Below are positions 1 through 10,945 of a DNA stretch of 64,000 nucleotides, one piece after another. The stretch is from contig NC_081407.1 of the NCBI RefSeq assembly GCF_030272615.1, forward strand, positions 150,039,744 through 150,103,743, read 5' to 3'. The position numbers and the translations under genes are program-made. Position 1 is the stretch's first letter, and each line of letters opens with the position of its first letter. The notes beneath the pieces were generated by a model. That model was not told where the DNA came from. It saw nothing but the letters and a program-made list of their open reading frames with translations, and did no database searches. This stretch comes from Cryptomeria japonica (taxonomy: Eukaryota > Streptophyta > Pinopsida > Cupressales > Cupressaceae).

Positions 1-1527
1 ATATTCTTTCCAAACATGTTCGTTGCTCTCATAAAAAACAAGAAACAAACTTTGACTACCCACCACATTGTGAGAACTTCTCATTCAAAGAATCATTTCT
101 ATAGAAAAAGCATCCATCATCTCTAGGACATAAAAATAGATCTAGCAAGTTTCTTGATGATCTCAGAAATTGCATTGCACCATAATCCTACAGCATATCA
201 TTAGTATGCATCGTAGAATGAATATAGCATAAAAGTTCATGGTACATTGAAAGCTCCATATGGTATTTGCAACAACAAGTATTACGAATCTGAAGAGGTA
301 CACAATAAAATGGCTTCAAAGATTCAAAGGCCCTTTGTGATATTTGCAAAGTTGGATGTGTTTCACAAAAAAAATTGTACAACATTGTTTGGCTTGATTC
401 CAAGAAATGTTTGGGATGCGGTGTGTGGTCTCGATTGTTGATTCTTAACTTCAAAACATCCTTTACATTGGGTGATACTCTAGAATTAGAGTGCCAAAAA
501 TTTTGAATTTCCTCCTTCACATTGTCAGTCAACTTCGTATCAACACGTGGAAGCCTCCCACCAAAAGCCCATGTATCATGTTGAAGGTGATCATCGAGTC
601 TTTCTCTTATTGCAAGTGCTCTATCAAAAGTTTTACGATTTATTTTCAAATCAACACAAATTTGTCTCATAAATCGAGCCTTCCTCAAATGATGGCTTAC
701 TAAGGAGGTTGTGATCACTCTTCGAGTGGCTCTCTTATCTTTTTCCTTTCTATTATTTCCGATAGAATTGAGACCATTAAAAATATTTTTAACAATAATA
801 TATTTTTTCTTCATCTTCTTGTTCATACGAATCTTGAATTTGGCTACCAATGGTCTCATATTTTGCATCTTTAGCTATTGAACAAAAAGTTGGCATTGTT
901 TGGTCAATGTATTATTGCTAAAATATTGGTTGAAAAGTTGTGTAGCCCAAATCGAACAATTTGTGTTGACCTCTTGCCTTCAAGATTGTCAATAATGTTC
1001 TCATCAATTTTAAGTAACCATTTTGGGGTTCTTGAAGGTCTTGAATTTGGAATTTATCTTTCATCCATGAGAGGGTCTTCATTTCTCATGTAGCTCAGTG
1101 TTACATATTGTTCACTTGGTTGAACAATTCCACCTTCAATGTCAAAATTACCCAAATTTTCACCTCCAATGTCAATTCGTCCATCTTCACCTTCAATGTC
1201 AACACCTAAATTTTCACCTTCATTGTCAATTCCCACATTTTCATTTGTAAATTCAATATCATGTTTAACATTTTCAATATCTATTTCAACAGTGTCATTC
1301 CCGATTTGAATATCATGTTCAACATTTCCAATATCAAATCCCACATTTTCATTTTCAGATTCAATTTCCTCTTCACTTGAAGTAACATTTGCAAAGGCTT
1401 CACCAATATTTGGCATACCTTGTCTTCTCCTCCTATGATATTTTCTATCTCTTCGTCTATATGCTTCAATTTTCTCATTTGAAAGCTTTCTTTTACGTTT
1501 ATGCTTTTGAGGACTGTTGCTCCCCAT
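1..1527 (-). pseudogene. Degenerate unrecognised Cys/His-rich ORF
   Basis: I do not recognise this gene with certainty. On the minus strand, a basic, Lys/Arg-rich start (from 1527) leads into an acidic stretch of imperfect repeats rich in Asp, Glu, Asn and Ile. A TAA stop lies near 1054, and the same frame stays open beyond it to about 900. A second open stretch in another frame runs 868-188. After its TAG stop the frame is open again to about 55. The C-terminal part holds a CCCKYH motif followed by CPR and CGG, spaced like a zinc-binding module. One nonsense codon, one frame change and the final TAG suggest a decayed, probably transposon-related, repeated ORF. The left end may continue outside the window. 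An intron covering the break near 890-1050 is possible. Function is unknown. Confidence 0.5.
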
Positions 1528-1865
1528 TATACCTCCACAAAGATGCTCCTAAATGATTGACAATGACAAATTTGTCTACAAGAATCTCTCAAAAGTAGAA
1601 TTGTGTCACTATCTGTCTAAAAACCCACATAATAGTCGCTTGCAACATGAATGTGTGGGTTGTTGGAATGCAAAAAATGGCCCACAAACCTATTTTGTGT
1701 GACACAAAAATTGGATATCCAATTTTTATAAATATTTCTCCTATGTTACCAAAAATTCTTGTTGGCACCCATTACTTGAATGTTGGTGCCCTAATGGAAA
1801 CAAATCGGATATCAGATTAATATATGATATCTACTTTGTTTACATATAGGAAAACTAAGAGAGAT
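1528..1865. other. Noncoding spacer with GGATATCC motifs
   Basis: No gene is visible. The sequence contains a TTGGATATCCAATTTTT-like palindromic motif near 1711 and a related TCGGATATCAGAT near 1806. Similar motifs recur on the far side of the satellite at about 11070-11145. Confidence 0.4.
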
Positions 1866-1887
1866 ACTTGAGGGAGATAGGGAGAGC

Positions 1888-1976
<89 letters not shown>

Positions 1977-2255
1977 GGGGAGAAGGAGAAAGGGAGAGAG
2001 AGGTGGGGAAGGGGAAAGGAAGAGAAAGTGGGAGAGACAAGGGGAAGGGGAGAGAGAAAGAGACAGAGACAGAGAGAGACAGAGAGAGACAAAGAGAGAG
2101 AGTGAGACATAAAGAGAGAGAGTGAGACAGAGAGACAAAGATAGAGATAGAGAGAGAGAGTGGAGAGGAAGAGAGAGAGAGAGATAGAAAGAGAGAGAGG
2201 GAGGGACAGACAGAGAGAAGCAGAGACAAAGAGGGAAAGAAAGAGAGAGAGAGGG
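1866..2255. repeat. (GA)n microsatellite and impure purine tract
   Basis: A near-pure run of about 40 GA dinucleotides covers roughly 1890-1972. It is followed by degenerate GGGAGA, GACAGA and GAAAGA tracts up to the satellite. The Ser-Leu or Arg-Glu open frames here are artefacts of the repeat. The purine:pyrimidine strand bias is compatible with triplex (H-DNA) formation, which is inference only. Confidence 0.95.
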
Positions 2256-3003
2256 GTCGTATGGTGTCATTAGGGGTCATATGGTGTCCTAAGGGGTCAT
2301 ATGGTGTCCTATGACCCCTTTTAACATCCTAGTACGCGACATGACCCCGATCATATGGTGTTATAAGGGGTCATATGTTGTTCTAACACATGTGTGGGCC
2401 CTTAGGACACTATATGACCCCTAACGACACCATATGACCCCTTCGAACACCATATGACCCCTTTTAACATCCTAATATATGACATGACACCATATGACCC
2501 TTTAGGTCACAATATGGTGTTGTCAGTGTCCTAAGGGGTCATATGGTATCCTATGACCCCTTAGGACACCATATGACCCCTTTTAACATCCTAGTACACA
2601 GCATGACCCCTTGTGACACCATGTGACCCCTTAGGACACCATAAGGGGTCATATGGTGTCCTATGACCCCTTTTAACATCCCGGTACACAAAATAACCCC
2701 TTAGGACACCCCTTGTGACACCATATGACCCCTTAGGACACCATATAGTTTCGTTAGGAGTCATATGGTGTCCTAAGGGTCATATAACACCATATAGTCT
2801 CGTTAGGGGTCATATGGTGTCATATGATCCCTTAGGACACAATATGACCCCTTTTAACATTCTAGTGCATGACATGACCCCTTATGACACCATATGACCT
2901 CGTAGGGAACCATATGGTGTTGTTAGAGGTCATATGGTGTTGTTTAGGGTTATATGGTGTCCTAAGGGGTCATATTGTGTCCTATGACCCCTTAGAACAC
3001 CGT
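2256..3003. repeat. CATATG palindromic satellite, block 1
   Basis: Tandem, heavily inverted repeats of GGGGTCATATGGTGTCCT and its complement AGGACACCATATGACCCC, punctuated by TTTTAACATCCTAGTACAC. The block is broken at its right end by a solo LTR. No coding function is expected. Confidence 0.93.
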
Positions 3004-4166
3004 TGTATTCAGGGGTAAATTAAGTGTAAATAACATAATTAGATTATCAGAGAGAATCACCAACTCTAATCTAATCAAATTACTCATAAATTACAATGAA
3101 ATAACATCAAGTCAATTGCATAATAAAATTAAATCTAATTTAAACTCCCTCAATTGATGTGATGAAGTTTCCATTGCTCTTCTCTATTATTGTTGATATA
3201 GGTGGTTCTCGAGTATTGCACTTGATTTCCTGCATAAGATGGACAAAAACTTTGAAGACTGTGATTCTAGCTTGAATTGAGAAAAGAGGTTGAATTTATA
3301 GATTTTCAACACAAAGGAGGTGAGAATTTGAACTCAAGTGTTGATTGACAGATAACTGAAATTGATTGATTTGTTAACTCATTAGATTGATCTGTTAACA
3401 GAATTGATTGAGGAGTCAACTGAATTGATTAACCAGTAGACTGAATAGACTAGCTAGTTGACTATGAATAGACTAGCTAGTTGACTAAGTTGATGAATCG
3501 GATGACTGGATTGATTGGAGAGATAAGTGGATTAATTGATCAGTAAGAAAAGGTGATTGAGAGTTATAAAGGGTGATTGATGAGTTAACTGAGTTAACTA
3601 ATTAGATAACTGATTAGATCAATCAGTTCTGATTTTAGCATGTGTTGTAGGATTTTGAAATTGAATTTGATTTTCATTTTCAATTTGGATTTGAATTTGT
3701 ACTTTCGAATGCTGAAATGCACATGAAATTAACTGAAATTCAGATTTGATGAAATATGAATTTGGAATAAATGAAATTAATTGGAATTAAGTGAAATTCG
3801 AATTTGGGGAAAATGACATGAAATTAGATAGAATTAATTGGTATTATAATTTGGGGATTGAAAGAATTAAATTAATTAATTAAATAATTTAAATGAAATT
3901 ATTCAATCAAAGGAAATTGAATTAATTAAATAATAAAGATTATTTAACTAAGAAAAATGTCGCAATTAATTAAATAATTTATATTTAATTAATAATTGAG
4001 ATGGGGTTAATTGATAAAATGATGAAATGATAAAAATTCGATAATTAGAAATATTAAATGTTCTGATCAGAAGAAATATTTAATTTAATCAAATAATTAA
4101 AAAATTACTTAATTAAATAGACAAATAATTAGTGTGGAATTAATGAGACATTTTTAGGTGTCTACA
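3004..4166 (-). mobile_element. Solo LTR (Gypsy-like) in satellite
   Basis: An AT-rich block without satellite motifs, starting TGTATTCAGG and ending GGTGTCTACA. On the minus strand it therefore starts TGTAGACACCTAAAA, the same terminus as the Gypsy LTRs ending at 28221 and 54700. It includes AATTAATTAAATAA-type sequence like those LTRs and has no internal coding region. The flanks (ACCGT left, ATGAT right) do not match, so no target duplication is evident and exact ends are less certain than for the other two solo LTRs. Confidence 0.6.
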
Positions 4167-5109
4167 ATGATATCACCCCTTTTAACATGCTAGTACACGA
4201 CATGACCCCTTGTGATACCATATGACCCCTTAGGATACCATATGATCTCTTTTAACATCCTAGTACATGACATGACCCCTTATGACAAAGGGGTCATATG
4301 GTGTCCTAATAAGTCACCTATGACCCCTTAGGACACCATATGACCCCTTTTAACATCCTAGTACATGACATAACCCCTTGTGACACCATATGACCTCTTA
4401 GGACACCATATGGTGTCCTTAGGGGTCATATGGTGTCCTATGACCCCTTAGAACACCATATGACCCCTTTTAATTCTTGTACACGACATGACCCCTTATG
4501 ACACCATATGACCCCTTAGGACACCATATAGTGTCCTTAGGGGGCACATGGTATCCTAAGGGGTCATATGGTGTTCTATGACCCCTTAGGACACCAAATG
4601 GCCCCTTTTAACATCCTAGTACATGACATGACCCCTTAGGATGCCATATGGTGTCGTTAGGGGTCATCTGGTGTCTTAAGGGGTCATATGGTGTCCTATG
4701 ACCCCTTAGGACACCATATGACCCTTTTTAACATCCTAGTACATGACATGACACCATATGACCCCTTTTAACATCCTAATACATGACATGACCCCTTGTG
4801 ACACCATGTGACCCCTAAGAACACCATATGGTCTCTTTAGAGGACATATAGTGTCCTAAGGGGTCATATGACACCATATGACCCCTTTTAATATCCTAGT
4901 AAACAACATGACCCCTTTTGACCCCATGTGACCCCTTAGGAAACCATATGGTCTCGTTAGAGGTCATATGGTGTCCTAAGGGGTCATATGACACCGTATG
5001 ACCTCTTAGGACACCATATGATCCTTTTTAACATCCTAATACACGACATGACCCCTTGTGACATCATATGTGTCCTTAGGGGTCATATGGTGTCCTTAGG
5101 GGTCATAGG
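4167..5109. repeat. CATATG palindromic satellite, block 2
   Basis: Same repeat as block 1: alternating GGGGTCATATGGTGTC and GACACCATATGACCCC arms with the spacer TTTTAACATCCTAGTACA. It ends at ATAGG (5105-5109), which is duplicated on the other side of the next solo LTR. Confidence 0.93.
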
Positions 5110-6800
5110 TGATGCAGAGAATTCAACAATAAACTCCAATTTGAAATTTCTTTCTCCCAAACTTACCTATTCCAATAGGAACAAGCTTCACTCACTCACA
5201 AACCCATCACAAGGCTATAGATTACTCACAAGGCCTTCACACCCTAAGGACACATTCTTCATTCATTGACTCTCTTCCAATCGTTGGCATATTCTCAAAT
5301 GGGAAAAACAACATAATTAGTCTCATTGACAACTTTCCAACACTTGCATCATCAACACCCTCATAGTCTCTTACTCAACATCAATGCTTTGTCAAGATTC
5401 CAACTTCCACTTTTATCATGCAATGGATTCTCACAACCCAATTTCCCTTGGAAATACCTTCAAAGGTTTCAACACATGCATAAACAAGGCTCTCTACCCT
5501 CCCAACCACCCAACAAGGTTATCTACTACTCACAACCAACACCCTATTGTTTAGGACAACCAATAGATGCTTTAGGACAATCAAATAATTTGAGTCAAAT
5601 TCTCTCACCAAGGATTCCTAACACTTTCAAGGGTTACTAAGGACTCCCACACACCTTCCCCAATTTTCCTTCACTCATCAAACCCTTTCTTTGCATTATA
5701 TTCATAATATCCCAATTTACTAATTCCTTAGAACAGCAGCATACCCAGTTTTGGGACAGTCATAAAATTGTGAGTATTTTGGCCAATAAAGGGAAAGAAA
5801 CACTTTATTAGGGTCTATACTAACCCCTCACACCTCTCCAAGCCTTCAACCAACCTCTAGGAGTCCAATTTTCACTTCAACACCAACAATACATTGTTGT
5901 CCACAGTCTGAGAGACAAAATCAAACTTTGTGTCCTTCAATAACACATAGAAAATGTTTCATGGATCCCTACAAGACATAGAAAATAGAAATAATATATG
6001 TACATATATTTTCCACCCATTGGAGTGGTTTTACATTGAATAGAAATATTTTTTTACATTTTTTTATGCTTGTTGCCAGCCCTAGGTAGGGTTTGGACAA
6101 TTTTTACTAAAATGGCTATAACTTTTCAAAAACTCAATGAAATCAGATGAGACAAAAGGAAAATTAAACTATATTCATGCCCACACAAGTCCAATCAGTT
6201 CCCAGTTCAAATGACTAAGTTTTGATAGAGAAACAGGCTCAAGAGCAGACTGTTACACTTAGAAATTGCAGAAACTCAATGCTTTCCTTATTAATTTTTG
6301 TCTTCTTCATACAATATCTTGTATCCAACCTCTTTTGGTCATGGAAAGGTCCTATTTGAAATCCCCCAAAGCCTCCCAACTAATACAACCACATTTTGAA
6401 CCAACATGACTAAGAAACACCTAATTACCTTCTCAAACACAAAAAGTTGCTTTTGACAAATTTTGACAATATGAGCATTTTTTGTCCAAAACTTGATCCC
6501 AAACCAAACAATGACTCAAACTCACTTAGATAAGTCCAAATAGATCCAAAAAATCCTTACATACCATTAAAAATCAATTTTGACCCATTGAGATCTATTT
6601 CTCACAAAATGACAACTTTTGACAATTTGACAATTTTTAGCAATATTAACAATATGACCCTAATACGACTTGACCTAACATCCAATGGTCTCAATGACCT
6701 TATTACATCACATATGGTCTTAAAAGACCTTATTTACAACATTTATCCTTCATAATTTGCCTCATAGAGGCTTGATGGTGCCTTGGGTGCTCCTGCACCA
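5110..6800. mobile_element. Solo LTR with ATAGG target duplication
   Basis: A 1691-bp block without satellite motifs, beginning TGATGCAG and ending CTGCACCA (inverted termini, one mismatch). It is flanked by the direct repeat ATAGG at 5105-5109 and 6801-6805. Length, TG...CA ends and 5-bp duplication fit an LTR left after LTR-LTR recombination. I see no gag or pol sequence in it. Superfamily and strand are not resolved. The small open frames inside are not supported as genes. Confidence 0.82.
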
Positions 6801-9536
6801 ATAGGACACCATATGACCCCTTTTAACATCCTAGTACATGACATGACCCCTTGTGACACCATATGACCCCTTAGGAAACCATATGGTGTCATCATATGGT
6901 GTCCTATGACCCCTTAGGACACCATATAACCCATTTTAACATCCTAGTACATGACATGACCCCTTGTGACACCATATGACCCCTTAGGACACCATATGGT
7001 GTCGTTGGGAGTCATATGGTGTCCTATATGACCCCTTTTGATATCCTAATACACGAAATGATCCCTTGAGACACCATATTACCCCTTAGGACACCATATG
7101 GTGTTTTTAGGAGTCATATGGTGTCCTAAGGGGCCATATGGTTTCTGAAGGGGTCATATGGTGTCCTATGATCCCTTAGGACACTATATGACCCCTTTTA
7201 ACATCCTAATACACGACATGACCCCTTGAGACACCATATGACCGCTTAGGACACCACATGGTGTCATTAGAAGTCATATGGTGTCCTAATAGGTTATATA
7301 GTGTCCTATGACCCCTTAGGAAACCATATGACCTCTTTTAACATCCTAGTACACAACATGACCCCTTAGGACACCATATAGTGTTGTTAGGAGTCATATG
7401 GTGTCCTAAGGGGTCATATGGTGTTTTATGACCCCTTAGGACACCATATGAGCCCTTTTAACATCCTAGTACATGACATGACCCCTTATGACACCATATG
7501 ACCCCTTAAAGCACCATATAGTGTCCTTAGGGGTCATATGGTATCCTAAGGAGTCATATGGTGTCCTATGACCCCTTAGGACACCATATGACCCCTTTTA
7601 ACATCCTATTACATGACATGACCTCTTATGACACCATATGTCCCCTTAGGACACCATATGGGTTCTTTATGGGTCATATGGTGTCCTAAGGGGTCATATG
7701 GTGTCCTATGACTCTTTAGGACACCATATAACCCATTTTAACATCCTAGTACATGACATGACCCCTTCTGACACCATATGACCCCTTAGGACACCATATG
7801 GTGTTGTTAGGAGTCATATGGTGTCCTAAGCGGTCATGTGGTGTCATGTGACCACTTAGGACACCATATGACCCCTTTTAACATCCTAGTACATGACATG
7901 ACCCATTGTGACACAATATGACCCCTTAGGACACCATATGGTGTCATTAGGGGTCATATGGTATTCTAAGGGGTCATATGGTGTCCTATGACCCCTTTTA
8001 ACATCCTAGTACATGACATGACCCCTTAGGACACCATATGATCCCTTAGGACACCATATGGTGTCCTTAGGGGTCATATGGTATCCTAAGGGGTCATAGG
8101 ACACCATATGACTTCTTTTAATATCCTAGTACACAACATGACCCCTTGTGACACCATATGACCCCTCAAGAAAGTATATGGTGTTGTTAGAGGTAATATG
8201 GTGTCCTAAGGGGTTATATGGTGTCCTATGACCCCTTAGGACACCATATGGTGTTGTTAGGAGTCATACGGTGTCCTATGACCCCTTAAAACACCATATG
8301 ACCCCTTTTAACATCCTATTACATGACATGACCCCTTGTGACACCATATGACCCCTAAGGACATCATGTCCTAAGGGGGTATATGGTGTCATATGACCCC
8401 TTAGGACACCATATGACCCCTTTTAACATCCTAGTAGACAACATGACCCCTTGTGACACCATGTGACCCCTCAGGACACCAAGGGGTCATATGGTGTCTA
8501 ATGGTGTCCTATGACACCATATGACCCCTTTTAACACCATAGTACATGGCATGATCCATTATGACATCGTATGACCCCTTAGGACACCATATGGTGTTGT
8601 TAAGGGTTATATTGTGTCATTTGGGGTCATATGGTGTCCTATGACCCCTTAGGACACCATATGACCCCTTTAATATCCTAGTACTCAACATGACCCCTTA
8701 TGATAACATATGACCCCTTAGGACAATGTGATGTTTACAAGGGGTCATATGGTGTCCTAAGGGATAATATGTTGTTCTAACACATGTGTGGGCCCTTGGG
8801 GCCCCATATGACCCCTAACGATACTATATGACCCCTTAGGACACCATATAACCCCTTTTAACATCCTAGTACACAACATAGCCCCTTATGACACTATATG
8901 ACCCCTTAGGACAATATGGTGTCCTAATGACCCCTATGACCCCGTTTAACATCCTAGTACACTACATGACCACTTATGATGCCATATGATCGCTTAGGAC
9001 AATATAATCTCCTAATGGGTCATTTGGTGTTCTAACACGTGTGGGATCTTAGGACCCCATATGACCCCTAACGACACCGTATGACCCCTTAGAACACCAT
9101 ATGACCCCTTAGAACATCTTAATACACGAAATGACCCCTTATGACACCATATGACCCCTTCGGACAATATGATGTCCTAATGGGTCATATGGTATCCTGA
9201 GGGGTCATATGATGTTATAACACATGCGTGGGCCCTTAGGACACTGTATGACCCCTTAGGACACCATATGAACCCTTTTAACATCCTAGTACATGACATG
9301 ACCTCGGTCATATGGTGTCCTAAGGGATCATATGTTGTTCTAACACATGTGTGGGCCCTTAGGACACCATATGACCCCTTTTAATATCTTAATACACAAC
9401 ATGACCTTGGTCATATGGTGTCCTAAGGGTTCATATATTGTTCTAACACATGTGTGGGCCCTTAAGACATCATATGATCCCTAACGACACCATATGATCC
9501 CTTAGGACACCATATGGCCCCTCAAAACACCATATG
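6801..9536. repeat. CATATG palindromic satellite, block 3
   Basis: The longest uninterrupted block. The spacer TTTTAACATCCTAGTAC recurs roughly every 120-140 bp (for example near 7458, 7595, 7735, 7877 and 7997). Between spacers lie dyads including the perfect palindrome GACACCATATGGTGTC at 6988-7003, 7930-7945 and 8050-8065. Towards the right (about 8760-9470) a variant with AACACATGTGTGGGCCCTTAGG appears, suggesting a higher-order or diverged subfamily. Confidence 0.93.
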
Positions 9537-10777
9537 TGTTAGCAGCAATCAAGAAGGAAGACTAAGAGGGGGGGTGAATCAGTCTTCACCGAATCAAGAA
9601 AATTAAATTCCAAAACAAAAATTGATAAACTCCAGCAATAAACAGACAAGCAAATTAACAACACAACACAACACCAAGATTTTTGATGTGGAAAAGTCAG
9701 TTAAGGGAAAAATCATGGTGGGAACCTACCCACAGTAAGATGATACTCTGCAGTAGTATGTGAAAAATATTACAATGGGGAATGCACATGCATTCAGGCA
9801 CACTACCTAGAGCTCGCTACTTAAAAGATATTTGCATGGAAGGCTGCAACCCTCAGGGAAGTCTCACTAACTTACAATATGATTTGGACTACAATCCGGA
9901 AGAAATGAACTGCAATGATAGCATCTACAAATGCCTAATGACAGTTCCGGTTAAGCACAATTGCCTACCCTGCAACACCAATCTCACCTCAACACTTCAC
10001 TAAATGATAATTTTCTTGTTCACACATTCACCTCTCTTTGATAATGTAGACACAATACCGACACCAAAACTAAGTGAATAACTCACCTATATATACAATT
10101 CATCAACCTTGATAATAAGGTCGACTAAACCCTCAACTCACAAAATTACATTATACGATACAAAGATCGATCACCGGACCAATATAATGATTTACATTAC
10201 ATAGCATGGACCTAATTCAAATTTCCAAATGATCACATCCACCAAAAATCACACCAAGATCAACCGCAACACGCTACACCATCAGAAATACCACATAACA
10301 CGAAAATCATTACCGGTTGATGAAAACCACCAAAAACTCACACAATGACCAATGCGGATCACCAAAACAAATAGGAGACAACTAGGAAACACCAACAAGC
10401 ATGTTAGAATCATCACCAACAGTTGCACCAACACCACTTATCAAATCTTCATCGATCAACATCAAAAAGCTCAATAACACAACCAATCAGCAACTGCCAC
10501 GAAGAAAGATAACTTGCGGGGCACAAAATCACGAACCATTTGAAATGAAGATACACAAGATCATCCCAAACAATATCCCAAAGCCTCAACACAAGATTTG
10601 ATCACAACAGAATCTACTGGAGGAATACCGGATTCTGCAAAATAGTGATTAGCAAAACCAAACTACAAAACCGGATCAGAAGATCTTCTCAAACTCACTA
10701 GAATAAATCACAGGAATACGTTGACATCAATGACAACAACATATCCTAGTAGCAGCAATGAACAACCATATCCAACA
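9537..10777 (-). mobile_element. Solo Copia LTR with ATATG target duplication
   Basis: Starts TGTTAGCAGC and ends ATCCAACA. It is flanked by the perfect 5-bp direct repeat ATATG (9532-9536 and 10778-10782), which lies inside a satellite dyad. It shares many blocks with the LTRs of the Copia element at 43789-50756, including the GGGGGGTGAATCAGT stretch, TTTTGATGTGGAAAA, AACCTACCCACA, GCACATGCA and AAGGTCGACTAAACCCTCAAC. By that similarity it is a minus-strand solo LTR of the same family. The open frames inside are LTR sequence, not genes. Confidence 0.9.
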
Positions 10778-10945
10778 ATATGACCCTTTAGGACCATATG
10801 ATGTCAATATGGTGTCCTAAGGCTTCATATGTTATTCTAACAAATGTGTTGCCCCTTAAGACACCATATGACACCTAACAACACCATGTGACCCCTCAGA
10901 ACACCATATGACCCCTTACGACACCATATGACCCCTAATGAAAAT
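10778..10945. repeat. CATATG palindromic satellite, block 4 (right edge)
   Basis: A short, diverged end of the satellite with several ACACCATATGACCCC arms, stopping where an AT-rich stretch begins. Confidence 0.85.

Noticed and set aside
1817-2280. Long Ser-Leu-rich and Arg-Glu-rich open frames on both strands
   Set aside because: They are six-frame readings of the GA/CT microsatellite and have no other composition.
2715-5640. Small ORFs in satellite and solo LTR (2715-2897, 4988-5269, 5326-5640)
   Set aside because: They follow the satellite period or lie in LTR sequence, with no recognisable domain.
2256-10945. Direct repeats with regular spacers resembling a CRISPR array
   Set aside because: The spacers are repetitive too, the arms are inverted as well as direct, no cas genes exist, and the context is a plant nuclear genome.
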